Source: Paraburkholderia sp.
GTDB lineage: Bacteria; Pseudomonadota; Gammaproteobacteria; Burkholderiales; Burkholderiaceae
Length of the DNA stretch: 64,000 nucleotides
Direction of reading: 5' to 3'
NCBI RefSeq assembly: GCF_028283785.1
Contig: NZ_JAPWKB010000006.1
Location: 124,001 to 188,000 of the forward strand
Shown here: positions 15,457-24,518 of the stretch, in pieces
Position numbering within the stretch: the first letter of the stretch is position 1
How the letters are laid out: each line of letters opens with the position of its first letter
Notes under the pieces: model-generated
What the model saw: the letters and a program-made list of their open reading frames with translations, nothing else
Databases searched by the model: none
What the model was told of the DNA's origin: nothing
Translations under genes and position numbers: made by a program

Positions 15457-17751
15457 ATGTCCGCTCGGATGACAACGATTTTCCGCACGCTAGTGCTTTG
15501 CGGCGCGACCGCAGGCTGGCTTGCGTATGCGCACGCCGCACCGGCGCCGCATCCCAAACCGTCGGCTGGGCCTGCGTCGAACGTCAGCGCAGGCACGAAC
15601 GCGGACGCGTCGAATCCCCGCACCGCGTTCGCCGACGCGCTGTTCAATCCGGGCAACAGCGGCATTGCGCGGATCGTCACGCTGCGCAGCCTCGGCGTGC
15701 ACGACGTCGTGACGCTCGATTCGCCGCGCAGCGCCCGCGAATACTATTTTCCCGTACCGGCCGACGTGCCGCTGACCAACGCGCAACTGCAACTCGACGC
15801 CGACTATCTGCGCGCCGATGGCGGTCGCACGACCCTGCTGGTGTCGATCGACGGTTCGCCGTCGCTTGCGCGCGCACTGACGCAGCCGCAAGGCGACACC
15901 GCAACGAGCGTCGGCGTCAGCGGCGACGCGCGGCCGGGCGGCTACGTGCGGGTCGGTCTCGCGTGGGCATCGCTGATCAGCGATGCTGTGTGCGCGGACC
16001 AGACGGCGATCGGCAATCTGATGCACGTCGCGCCGACCACGCGCCTGAGCTATCGCTACGACAGTCGCGACGTCAAGGACCTGCGCACCGCGTGGTCCGG
16101 CTTGCCGCCCGCACCCACTATCGCGATCTCCGCCAATCGCATCGACGCGGCGCATTACGACACCGCGTGGCGCGTCGCTGCCTTGATGCAGCGCGACGGG
16201 CGCGAGCCGGTGGTGCGCGCGTGGCCGGCCGTCGGCGATACCGTCGATCTCGCGACGCTGAACGTGCCCGCCGCGTTGCGCGCGTTGCCCGCGTTCGCGG
16301 CACTCGCCACCGCGACGGCCGGCGCGCCTGCCGGCAAGCACCGGCTGGCAAATCCGGCGGAAGTCGCCGCGCTGCTGGTCGCAGGCAATGAAAGCACGTG
16401 GCCGGTCAGCGTGATCGTCGCCGACGACGCGTGGCGCGCGTCGCTTGCCGCATCGTTCGACGCATTGCGCGAGCAGGCGGCCCATCTGTCGTCCGACGCC
16501 GCCGACGCATTCGATGTGTGGCACAAACGCACGGTCGCGCCGTTGCTCGCGCCGCTGGCGCCGGGCGAAACCCGGCTCGCGCATCTCGCCGGACAAGCGG
16601 TGATCGTGCTCGGCGATACCCGCGCGACCGGCGTGCTCGCGCAGGCGTGGCGGCCGGTCAATGTGTCGGATCAACTGATCGTCCACGACATCGACAGCGC
16701 CGCCAACGGCAAGTCGGACCGCGTCGCGCTGGCCGCGCTCGGCGGCCAGCCGGGCACCATCGACGTGCTGCGCGACGCGTCGTGGGGCGCGAATTTCGAT
16801 CTCGGCGCGGTGGGCGGCGCGGGACGTCTGCCCGACAGCGTCGTGCTCGATCTGGCCGGCACGCCGAACACGCGCGGCGCGGGCGTGGTCGCGTCGATCT
16901 TCGTCAACGACGTGCTGATCGGCGCGAAACTGCTCGATACCGACGGCCATCCGCAACGCGTCGCCGCGCATATTCCGCGCTACGCGCTGGCCGCGCGCAA
17001 CCAGTTGCGCGTGTCGTTCCAGCGTCAGTCCGATGCGGGCTGCGCGACCGCGCAAGGCTATCCGGTCGCGGTGCTGCCCGATAGCCATCTGACGCTCGCG
17101 CACGCCGACGGCGAGGCGAACTTCACGGGCCTGGTCGGGCGTTTCGCGGCGAGCGCGAACCTGATCGTGCCGGCCGCGTATCTGTCGAACGCGACGGGCA
17201 CCGTGCTGGGTGTGGCCCGTCTCGCGGATGCGGCAGGCGTCGCGCCGCAGCGCGCGTCGCTGAGCGTCGCACCGGACGGCCAGCCGGCGGCGCCGGGCGG
17301 TCCGTTCCTCGCGATCGACGTGCCGCTGGTCGATGCGAAATCCCATGTGCGGATCGCCGGGACCGGGCTGACGATTCTCGGTCCGGACGGCGCGACGCTG
17401 TACGACGTCGGCGGCGTTGCGAATCTCAGAGGGATCGGCGTGATCGACGTCCAGCAGTCGGGCGGCGCGACCGGCGTGGTGTACCGGCACATCGGGCCGA
17501 ACGCGCCGGTGTTGCCCGCCGGGCTGCAACTCGCGCGCGGCGATGTCGCGGTGATCGATTCGTCCGGCGTGCTGAAACTGCTCGACACGCTGCACGCCGA
17601 CGGCGTCGAAACCGATACGTCGGGCACGCCGTGGACGCGTCAATGGCTGACCTGGGTCGTGCCGGCCGCCGTGGTCGCGCTGTTCGCGGGCTTCGTGCTG
17701 CTGACCGTCGTGGTGCGCCGTCGCCGTCAACGCGATCGGGACGCCGGTTAA
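15457..17751 (+). CDS. BcsB-like periplasmic membrane-anchored polysaccharide synthase subunit
   Basis: This 764-residue protein has a signal peptide ending near AYAHAA, a very long periplasmic part and a single C-terminal membrane anchor (WLTWVVPAAVVALFAGFVLL) with a basic tail. The layout, the length (E. coli BcsB is about 780) and the opening pattern LRSLGVHDVVTLDSPRSAREYYFPVP match cellulose-synthase subunit B proteins, which guide a nascent polysaccharide across the periplasm. Overall similarity looks distant. It lies two bases before a processive glycosyltransferase gene, which supports the role. ATG 15469 is an alternative start. The sugar polymer is unknown. Confidence 0.72.
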   Translation: MSARMTTIFRTLVLCGATAGWLAYAHAAPAPHPKPSAGPASNVSAGTNADASNPRTAFADALFNPGNSGIARIVTLRSLGVHDVVTLDSPRSAREYYFPVPADVPLTNAQLQLDADYLRADGGRTTLLVSIDGSPSLARALTQPQGDTATSVGVSGDARPGGYVRVGLAWASLISDAVCADQTAIGNLMHVAPTTRLSYRYDSRDVKDLRTAWSGLPPAPTIAISANRIDAAHYDTAWRVAALMQRDGREPVVRAWPAVGDTVDLATLNVPAALRALPAFAALATATAGAPAGKHRLANPAEVAALLVAGNESTWPVSVIVADDAWRASLAASFDALREQAAHLSSDAADAFDVWHKRTVAPLLAPLAPGETRLAHLAGQAVIVLGDTRATGVLAQAWRPVNVSDQLIVHDIDSAANGKSDRVALAALGGQPGTIDVLRDASWGANFDLGAVGGAGRLPDSVVLDLAGTPNTRGAGVVASIFVNDVLIGAKLLDTDGHPQRVAAHIPRYALAARNQLRVSFQRQSDAGCATAQGYPVAVLPDSHLTLAHADGEANFTGLVGRFAASANLIVPAAYLSNATGTVLGVARLADAAGVAPQRASLSVAPDGQPAAPGGPFLAIDVPLVDAKSHVRIAGTGLTILGPDGATLYDVGGVANLRGIGVIDVQQSGGATGVVYRHIGPNAPVLPAGLQLARGDVAVIDSSGVLKLLDTLHADGVETDTSGTPWTRQWLTWVVPAAVVALFAGFVLLTVVVRRRRQRDRDAG

Positions 17752-17753
17752 CC

Positions 17754-19904
17754 GTGAACGCGACGGATCTCGTGCCTGCGCCGATTTACGTCGCGTATTA
17801 CGCGACGCAGTACTACAACGTCCTGCAATATTGCGCGGGACTGATCGCCGTGCTGATCCTGCTGTCGAGTCTCGACGATCTGTTTATCGACGGCTGGTAC
17901 TGGATTCGCGAGAGTTATCGCGCATACACGGTGCGGCGCGTGCATCGTCCGTTGACGGTCGAGCAGTTGCGTACGCGCGAGGAGCAGCCTATCGCGATCA
18001 TGGTGCCGGCATGGCGCGAACACGACGTGATCGCGGCGATGATCGAAGACATGGTGCGGGTACTCGACTATCGCAACTACGTGGTGTTCGTCGGCACTTA
18101 CCCGAACGATCCGGACACGATCGCGGAAGTCGAGCGGATGCGCCGCCGCTACAAGCAGCTTCGGCGCGTCGAGGTGCCGCACGATGGCCCGACCTGTAAA
18201 GCCGATTGTCTGAACTGGGTGATCCAGGCCATTTTCAACGACGAGCGCGAAACTTCGGTGGAGTTCGCGGGCGTCGTGCTGCACGACAGCGAAGACGTGC
18301 TGCATCCGGTGGAACTGAAGTTCTTCAACTATCTGTTGCCGCGCAAGGACATGATCCAGTTGCCGGTCGCGTCGCTGGAGCGGCAGTGGTACGAACTCGT
18401 CGCGGGCACGTATATGGACGAGTTCGCGGAATGGCACGCGAAAGATCTCGTCGTGCGCGAGAGTCTGGTGGGCTCGGTGCCGTCGGCGGGCGTGGGCACG
18501 TGTTTTTCGCGGCGCGCGCTGGTGGCGTTGTCCGAAACCACCGGCAACCAGCCGTTCAATACCGACAGTCTCACCGAGGACTACGACGTCGGCGCGCGAC
18601 TCGGCAAGCTCGGCATGCAGTCCATTTTCGCGCGCTTCCCGGTGCAGTTCCGTACCCGTCGCGCGAGCTGGTTCGGGCTCGGCAAGCCGCGCGAAGTGAT
18701 CGTCACGATGCCGCTGTGCGTTCGCGAATTTTTCCCCGACACGATCCGGACCGCGTACCGGCAACGGGCGCGCTGGGCGCTCGGCATCGGCCTGCAAGGC
18801 TGGCAGCATACGGGCTGGAGCGGCTCGCTGGCGAACCGCTATCTGCTCGCGCGCGACCGCAAGGGCGTGTTCACCGCGTTTGTCGGCATGATCGCGTACG
18901 TGCTGCTGATCCAGTTCCTGCTGTTCATGATCGCGGACGCGCGGGGGCTGATCCAGACGATGCTGCCGTCGCCGTTCATCGATTCGACGTGGATGCGCGT
19001 GGTGTTGTGGGCGAACGTCGTCGCGGTGACGCTGCGGGTCGTGCAGCGCTGCTACTTCGTCACGCGGTTGTACGGCTGGGAACAGGGGCTGATTGCGATT
19101 CCACGGATGGTGGTCGGGAACTTCATCAACTTTCTCGCGGTGTCGCGCGCGTGGCGGCAGTTTCTCGCGCATCTGCTGACCGGCAAACGGCTCGCGTGGG
19201 ACAAGACGATGCACGATTTTCCGTCGGCTGACGGCTTTGCGGGCGACCGTCGGCAGCGGCTCGGCGAAGTGTTGCTGTCGTGGCAGGCGATCGACGAACA
19301 CCAACTCGCGATGGCGCTCGACGACGATCACGCGCGCGAGGCGCCGCTCGGCCGCGTGCTGATGGCCAAAGGCTGGCTCGACGAAGAAACGCTCGCCGAA
19401 GCGATCGCGTTCCAGTCGGACCTGCCGCGCGCGTCGCTCGATCCGCAGCGTCTGCGTTCCGATAGCGCGCGTCTGCCGCTCGATGTCGCGATCCGTTTTC
19501 GCGTGCTCGCGCACGGCGCCGACGCGGCCGGACGCATGATTCTGCTGAGCGCCAGCCCACTGTCCGCCGAAGCGATGACCGAACTCGCGGCGGCCGCCGG
19601 TCAACCGGTGACGGCGCAAATCGTCCGCGAAAGCGAGATTGCCAATGGCCTGCGTCTGCTGCGCGGCGCCGACGACGCGGTGACGCCGGGTTCGGCGCGT
19701 GTGCCGTTGATCGGCGATCTGCTGATCGAACTCGGTCACGTGACGCGCGAGCGTTTCGATCAGGCGCTGCAGTTGTACCGGCCGGACCGCGACGGCCGGA
19801 TCGGCGATTTCATGATGGCGCGCGGCGTGATTACCGGCGACGCGCTGAACGAGGCGATGGCGATGCAAAGCCGCGCCCGGGAACATGGCGTGGCGGCGCC
19901 GTGA
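17754..19904 (+). CDS. NfrB-like processive glycosyltransferase with two C-terminal MshEN-type repeats
   Basis: This 716-residue membrane protein has one membrane segment near residues 20-45, a GT2 domain starting IMVPAWREHD (about 80) with the metal-binding HDSED (Asp178, Asp181), TED (274-276) and QRARW (337-341) motifs of processive synthases, then several membrane segments (about 360-480). The tail carries an MshEN-type repeat from residue 502 (RLGEVLLSW...PLGRVLMAKGWL...AIAFQ), and a second related repeat from about 650 (IGDLLIELGHVT...RIGDFMMARGVIT). MshEN domains bind cyclic-di-GMP, so synthesis is probably switched on by it. E. coli NfrB has a similar plan. GTG 17754 follows the upstream stop by two bases. 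Confidence 0.85.
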   Translation: MNATDLVPAPIYVAYYATQYYNVLQYCAGLIAVLILLSSLDDLFIDGWYWIRESYRAYTVRRVHRPLTVEQLRTREEQPIAIMVPAWREHDVIAAMIEDMVRVLDYRNYVVFVGTYPNDPDTIAEVERMRRRYKQLRRVEVPHDGPTCKADCLNWVIQAIFNDERETSVEFAGVVLHDSEDVLHPVELKFFNYLLPRKDMIQLPVASLERQWYELVAGTYMDEFAEWHAKDLVVRESLVGSVPSAGVGTCFSRRALVALSETTGNQPFNTDSLTEDYDVGARLGKLGMQSIFARFPVQFRTRRASWFGLGKPREVIVTMPLCVREFFPDTIRTAYRQRARWALGIGLQGWQHTGWSGSLANRYLLARDRKGVFTAFVGMIAYVLLIQFLLFMIADARGLIQTMLPSPFIDSTWMRVVLWANVVAVTLRVVQRCYFVTRLYGWEQGLIAIPRMVVGNFINFLAVSRAWRQFLAHLLTGKRLAWDKTMHDFPSADGFAGDRRQRLGEVLLSWQAIDEHQLAMALDDDHAREAPLGRVLMAKGWLDEETLAEAIAFQSDLPRASLDPQRLRSDSARLPLDVAIRFRVLAHGADAAGRMILLSASPLSAEAMTELAAAAGQPVTAQIVRESEIANGLRLLRGADDAVTPGSARVPLIGDLLIELGHVTRERFDQALQLYRPDRDGRIGDFMMARGVITGDALNEAMAMQSRAREHGVAAP

Positions 19905-20734
19905 CGCGTGTGTCGATGGGGCGCTGCGTCGCGCGGCTGGCGGCCGTGGTGTTGACCGCGGCGCTATCCGCGTGTCAGCCGACACCGCTGGTGCAGGGTG
20001 TCGCATGGCAGGTCGATAACGCGCATCTGGAGCCGCACGGCGACTGGCAGGCGCTCGGCGCTACCGACTTGCTGATTCAGTGGACGGCGGTGGACGGCAC
20101 CGCATTCGTGGCGGGCAGCGGCTTGCCGCAAGCGCCGCATCTGCCGGACTGGCCGCGCATCGCGCGCGAACCGTGGGCGCAACATGTGCTGGTCGGTCTG
20201 TCCGGCCGGTTCGACGAAGCCGATGCGCGCGCGCACGCCGCCCAACTCGTCGACGAATCGATCCGGCTGGCGGCTGCGGCGCCGCCGCTGCAAATCGAAG
20301 GCTGGTACTTTCCGGTCGAAGTCGACCCGACATGGCAGGACGCGGCGCGCCTCGCACCGTTGCTCGCGCGCTTGCCGAAGCCGTTGTGGATCAGCGTCTA
20401 CGACCGCTCGAACATCGGCGGTGCGGCGCTTGCGAACTGGTTGGACGACTGGTTGCCGCACGATGTCGGCGTGCTGTTCCAGGACGGCGTCGGCGTGTAT
20501 GCGCGTGGTCCCGAAGCGGCCCGCGCGTATGCCGACGCGCTGGCCGCCAGACTCGGGCCGTCGCGTGTGCGGATCATCGCCGAGGCGTTTCGTCCGGATG
20601 TCGGCAAGCCGTTTCGCGCGGCGACGGCGGCGGAACTGAAGCCGCAACTCGACGCCTATCGCGGCTACCGGACCTATCTGTTCGACGGTCCGCATTATGT
20701 GTCGCGTGAACTGGTGAGCGGGCTGCTCAGATAA
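19901..20734 (+). CDS. Lipoprotein of the glycosyltransferase operon, unknown function
   Basis: This 277-residue protein begins with a lipoprotein signal (hydrophobic stretch then the lipobox LSAC at residues 25-28), so it should be lipid-anchored and periplasmic. Its GTG overlaps the stop of the glycosyltransferase gene (GTGA), implying coupled synthesis. The body has alternating strand/helix elements such as LLIQWTAVDG, EGWYFPVEVDP, LWISVYDRS and VRIIAEAFRPD, which looks like a TIM-barrel glycoside-hydrolase-like fold. I do not recognise a named family. It may trim or bind the exported glycan. Confidence 0.7.
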   Translation: MTRVSMGRCVARLAAVVLTAALSACQPTPLVQGVAWQVDNAHLEPHGDWQALGATDLLIQWTAVDGTAFVAGSGLPQAPHLPDWPRIAREPWAQHVLVGLSGRFDEADARAHAAQLVDESIRLAAAAPPLQIEGWYFPVEVDPTWQDAARLAPLLARLPKPLWISVYDRSNIGGAALANWLDDWLPHDVGVLFQDGVGVYARGPEAARAYADALAARLGPSRVRIIAEAFRPDVGKPFRAATAAELKPQLDAYRGYRTYLFDGPHYVSRELVSGLLR

Positions 20735-20747
20735 GCGCGCCGATGCG

Positions 20748-20957
20748 TTAGACCGTCGCCCGGCCCGATGCATCGCCGGCTTCCCGGCTTTCGCGAATGA
20801 CGTCGATAAAGCCGCGCAATCCAGCCGGCACGTGGCGATGTCCGGGGTAATACAGAAGCAGTCCGGGAATCACCGGGCACCATTCGTCCAGCACCGTCAC
20901 CAGACGCCCATCGTCGAGCCACGCGCACCCGGCATTTCGCCTGACGCTCGGCAGCAC
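20748..20957 (-). pseudogene. C-terminal remnant of a LysR-family regulator
   Basis: About 60 residues match the end of LysR effector domains (LDDGRLVTVLDEWCPVIPGLLLYYPGHRHVPAGLRGFIDVIRE), but the frame upstream hits a TAG within a few codons and no DNA-binding half is present. It is therefore a decayed fragment of an otherwise lost gene. The remaining bases 20958-21060 show no gene that I can name. Confidence 0.7.
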
Positions 20958-21060
20958 CGCCTATGCGTCGATCAGCACGCGCTGGCCGAACGTCTGCGTG
21001 CGCTCGACGCGCAGAAGGACGTCGCGATGTCCGGCGACGGCGCGTCATGACAGGCAAACG

Positions 21061-22041
21061 TTAACCGCCCGATCCTCCCGATCCACCCGCCTGATCGAGC
21101 ATCAACTCGCCCGCCACTTCGCGCAGACACGCACTGAACAGCTGCGCGGCGGGCAAGCTCGAATCGAGCCGCCAATACACGACGATCTCGCCGAGCGGTT
21201 CGAGCGGCGGCAACGGCAGCACGCGCATGCTGCCGCGCATCACGTGCGGTCGCGCAATCGACATCGGCAGGATCGATACGAAATCGCCGCTGCGGATCAG
21301 CGCGATATTCAACGCAAGTGAACTCGATTCGACCGCGCCGCCGCCGACCGAAATATCGTTCGCGGCGAGCGTGTCGATCAACGTCGCATAGGCGGGCGAG
21401 CCGTGCATCGGCGTGATCCAGCGGCACGCGCGCAGGTCGCTCCATGTGACCTGCCGGTCGGGATCGCCTGACGGATGGTGCGCGCCGACCACGAACACGA
21501 ACGGCTCCCGATGCACGACTTCCTGCCGCAGCGCGGTCTGCGTGGCGGGAATCCGGTTGCGGCCGAGCGCAATGTCGAGGTCGCCGTCGTCGAGCATCTT
21601 GATCAGGCGGTCGAGCGTCGCTTCCGCGAACGAAAGCGACGCCGACGGCGCGCGCCGCATAAACAGTTGCACCGAGTTCGCGATCAGCGGTTCCGGGATC
21701 GTCACCACCGCGCCGACCCGCACGTGACCGCCGGTTCCCGACGCGAGCGCGCTGACGTCGCGCCGCGCCAGTTCGATATGGCGCAGCACTTCGCGACCGC
21801 ACGCGACGATCACCTGACCGATTCCGGTCAACTCCAGCGCATTACCGACCCGGTTCACGACCGGCACGCCCAGCGCGTCCTCGATCTCCGCGATCTGCTT
21901 CGAAATGGCGGGCTGCGTGACATGGAACGCAGCCGCGACGCGCGTCACCTGGCCAAGCTCGGCAAGGCTTACGAGGATGCGCAGATGCGGCAGCTTCAGT
22001 CCGCTACGAAAGAAACGCTCGATCGGATCGCTGTTTTGCAT
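21061..22041 (-). CDS. LysR-family regulator of the adjacent sugar-acid operon
   Basis: The protein (326 residues from ATG 22041) has the LysR helix-turn-helix (LGQVTRVAAAFHVTQPAISKQIAEIEDALGVPV, near residues 30-62) followed by a two-lobe effector domain. The glycine/serine-rich tail GGSGGSGG is unusual. An earlier in-frame ATG at 22074 is possible, but it would put the start inside the perfect ATAACT/AGTTAT repeat, which looks like the regulator's own site. It diverges from the MFS gene at 22269 and most likely activates the operon 22269-28583 when its sugar-acid inducer is present. Confidence 0.88.
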   Translation of the reverse strand: MQNSDPIERFFRSGLKLPHLRILVSLAELGQVTRVAAAFHVTQPAISKQIAEIEDALGVPVVNRVGNALELTGIGQVIVACGREVLRHIELARRDVSALASGTGGHVRVGAVVTIPEPLIANSVQLFMRRAPSASLSFAEATLDRLIKMLDDGDLDIALGRNRIPATQTALRQEVVHREPFVFVVGAHHPSGDPDRQVTWSDLRACRWITPMHGSPAYATLIDTLAANDISVGGGAVESSSLALNIALIRSGDFVSILPMSIARPHVMRGSMRVLPLPPLEPLGEIVVYWRLDSSLPAAQLFSACLREVAGELMLDQAGGSGGSGG

Positions 22042-22072
22042 GGCAAGGGTTTTCCCGAAAATACGTGTCGGC

Positions 22073-22088
22073 ATAACTGAGTAGTTAT
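22073..22088. promoter_or_regulatory. LysR-type binding site ATAACT-N4-AGTTAT
   Basis: A perfect 6-4-6 inverted repeat lies 32 bases upstream of the LysR start and 181 bases upstream of the divergent MFS start. ATAAC/GTTAT palindromes with the T-N11-A spacing are classic LysR-family sites. It probably serves autoregulation and activation of the operon. Confidence 0.6.
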
Positions 22089-22268
22089 AACTTTCGCCGA
22101 AATCGTGATTTGCGGCAACGCGCACGACGCGGCTAATCTTTCGACACTGCCGCAAGAAGGCAACGGTTCGCACGCAACACACCCCACGACGACGCGCCAC
22201 GCGTCGTCGGCCGCGATCCCATACAACAGAAGAGACCGCGCGCCCACCGCGCGCACTGGAGACAGAAC

Positions 22269-23651
22269 ATGAGCGTCCATTCATACGGACCCGATGTCGC
22301 CCCCGGCGACGACGCGTCCCGTTCCGCCGATCCTCACAACGCCGCGCTGTACAAAAAGCTCACCCGGCGCATCGTGCCTTTTCTGTTTCTGGCCTTCGTG
22401 GTCGCGTATATCGACCGCGTCAACGTCAGCTTCGCGAAGCTGCAAATGCTCAGCGACCTGTCGCTGAGCGAGACGGTCTACGGCGCGGGCGCGGGCATTT
22501 TCTTTGTCGGCTATTTCTTCTTCGAAGTGCCGAGCAACCTGATCCTGAACCGGGTCGGCGCGCGTCGCTGGATCGCGCGGATCATGGTGACGTGGGCGGT
22601 CGTGTCGAGCCTGACGATGTTCGTCAGCGGTCCGACGTCGTTCTATGTGATGCGCTTTCTGCTGGGCGTCGCCGAAGCCGGATTCTTTCCGGGCGTGCTG
22701 CTCTATCTGTCGAACTGGTTTCCGTCGGCGCGGCGCTCGCAGATCATCGCGCTGTTCATGACCGCGATTCCGGTGTCCGGCGCGATCGGCGGTCCGTTGT
22801 CGGGCTGGCTGATGGCGCATTTCGGCGGCAGCTACGGCGTGGCCGGTTGGCGCTGGCTGTTTCTGGTCGAAGGGATCGGCTCGCTGGCGGTCGGTATCGC
22901 GGCGTTCTTCGTGTTGCACGATCGCATCGACTCCGTGCGCTGGCTCAATGCCGACGAAAAAGCGCGCCTCGCCGCCGACCTCGCCCGCGACGCCGTCACC
23001 CGCACCGAAACCTCGGCGCGCGGTGCGTTCGCGAGCGGTCGCGTGTGGCTGCTCGGCCTGCTGTACTTCTGCATCGCGATGGGCAATTACGGACTGGCGT
23101 TCTGGGTGCCGACCATCATCAAGGCGAGCGGTGTCGCGAGCGTGGGGAATATCGGCTGGCTGTCGGCGGTGCCGTCGCTGATCAGCGCGGTCGCGATGGT
23201 GCTGATCGCGCGCCACGCCGACCGTCACGACGAGCGCCGCGTGCATGTGGCCGTCTGCTGCGCGATCGGCGCGGTCGGTTTGCTGGCGTCGGTGCTGTTT
23301 GCGTCGAATGTCGCGGTGTCGATCGTGGCGCTGATCGTCGCGGCGATCGGCATCAATTCGATTGCGCCGGTGTTCTGGGGAATTCCGACGGCGTTGCTCG
23401 GCGGCGCGGGCGCGGCGGCGGGAATCGCCGTAATCAATTGCACCGGCAATCTGGCCGGTTTCGTCAGCCCGTTCGTCGTCGGCCGGCTGGCCGATCTGAG
23501 CGGCGGCAAGCTGCTGCCCGGCATGCTCGCGATCGGCGCGGCGCTGCTGACCGGCGCGGTGATCGTGCTGTGCATGCCGCTCAAACGCGCTTCGCAGGTT
23601 TCCACCGGAGCTAGTGGTTCCAACGGTTCCAGCATTCCTCAAAGGACTTGA
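22269..23651 (+). CDS. MFS transporter, anion:cation symporter type (sugar acid or carboxylate uptake)
   Basis: This 460-residue carrier has 12 membrane segments. The family signature is YIDRVNVSFAKLQM in segment 1 and FFVGYFFFEVPSNLILNRVGARRWIARIM, typical of the ACS group that takes up galactonate, glucarate, tartrate or phthalate by proton symport. GGAGAC lies just before its ATG. It is the first gene of an operon with an SDR, an IlvD/Edd dehydratase and a 3-hydroxyacid dehydrogenase, so a hydroxylated or sugar acid is the likely cargo. Confidence 0.9.
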   Translation: MSVHSYGPDVAPGDDASRSADPHNAALYKKLTRRIVPFLFLAFVVAYIDRVNVSFAKLQMLSDLSLSETVYGAGAGIFFVGYFFFEVPSNLILNRVGARRWIARIMVTWAVVSSLTMFVSGPTSFYVMRFLLGVAEAGFFPGVLLYLSNWFPSARRSQIIALFMTAIPVSGAIGGPLSGWLMAHFGGSYGVAGWRWLFLVEGIGSLAVGIAAFFVLHDRIDSVRWLNADEKARLAADLARDAVTRTETSARGAFASGRVWLLGLLYFCIAMGNYGLAFWVPTIIKASGVASVGNIGWLSAVPSLISAVAMVLIARHADRHDERRVHVAVCCAIGAVGLLASVLFASNVAVSIVALIVAAIGINSIAPVFWGIPTALLGGAGAAAGIAVINCTGNLAGFVSPFVVGRLADLSGGKLLPGMLAIGAALLTGAVIVLCMPLKRASQVSTGASGSNGSSIPQRT

Positions 23652-23653
23652 AC

Positions 23654-24463
23654 ATGACGCAATCGAGCACGCCTGTCTGTGTGGTGACGGGTTCGGCTTC
23701 CGGGATCGGTGCGGCGAGTGCGCTGCGTTTCGCGCAGGCGGGCTGGTCCGTCGCGATCGGCAACTTCGACGACAGCACGCGCGACGCGGCGCACGCGGTC
23801 GAAGCCGCCTGCCGCGACGCGGGCGCGCAAACGCTGGTGTTCGATGCGGACGTCGGTAACGACGCGCATTGCCGCCGCGCGATGGATGCGGTTGCGAGCC
23901 GCTGGCAACGGATCGACGCGCTGATCAATTGCGCGGGCACGACGCGCGTGATTCCGCACAACGCCTTCGATCAGATCGACGATCTCGAATTCGAGCGCGT
24001 GTATCGCGTGAACCTGATCGGGCTGTATCAGATGACGCGCGCGGCCGTTCCGCTGCTGCGCGAATCCGCGACGATGGCGCACGCGTCGGGCGCGAAACGT
24101 AGCACCAGCGTGGTCAATATTTCGTCGCTGGCGGGTTTGAACGGCACGGGTTCGTCGATTGCGTATGCGGCGTCGAAAGGCGCGGTCAACACGCTGACGG
24201 TGTCGCTCGCGCGCAATCTCGCGCCGCATATCCGCGTCAACGCGATTGCGCCCGGCATGGTCGACGAAGGCCTGTTGCTGCGCGTGCTGGAGCCGCACGC
24301 GTATGACGGCGTGCTCGCCAGGATGACCGACGCCGCGCCGCTGAAACGCGTGTCGATGCCATCGGAAATCGCCGATCTCGCGTGGTTTCTCGCCGCGCAG
24401 GCACCGGCGATTACCGGTCAGGTGATCGCGGCGGAAAACGGACTGCTGCTGAACGGCGGCTGA
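23654..24463 (+). CDS. Short-chain dehydrogenase/reductase
   Basis: This 269-residue enzyme has the NAD(P)-binding [11 protein letters not shown] motif, the NCAG motif, the catalytic serine region NISSLAG and YAASK, the full classical SDR set, and ends with the C-terminal [21 protein letters not shown] stands seven bases before ATG 23654, which I prefer to an in-frame TTG at 23648. It probably oxidises a hydroxyl of the imported sugar acid before or after dehydration by the next enzyme. Confidence 0.9.
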   Translation: MTQSSTPVCVVTGSASGIGAASALRFAQAGWSVAIGNFDDSTRDAAHAVEAACRDAGAQTLVFDADVGNDAHCRRAMDAVASRWQRIDALINCAGTTRVIPHNAFDQIDDLEFERVYRVNLIGLYQMTRAAVPLLRESATMAHASGAKRSTSVVNISSLAGLNGTGSSIAYAASKGAVNTLTVSLARNLAPHIRVNAIAPGMVDEGLLLRVLEPHAYDGVLARMTDAAPLKRVSMPSEIADLAWFLAAQAPAITGQVIAAENGLLLNGG

Positions 24464-24518
24464 ACGCCGGACCGGACGCACACTGGATCGACCTTCAAAA
24501 GAACACGGATTTCCCTAC

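Noticed and set aside
15457..17751. Considered as a true BcsB of a cellulose operon
   Set aside because: No BcsA with a PilZ domain, BcsC or BcsZ is nearby, and the partner transferase is NfrB-like with MshEN repeats, so a different glycan is more likely.
15490..20006. Two long minus-strand open frames (about 746 and 752 codons) across the exopolysaccharide operon
   Set aside because: Both are antisense to genes with clear motifs and have shadow-type Arg/His-rich composition without any recognisable domain.
20958..21060. Possible gene end on the plus strand (ERLRALDAQKDVAMSGD)
   Set aside because: It is too short to name and partly antisense to the LysR remnant.
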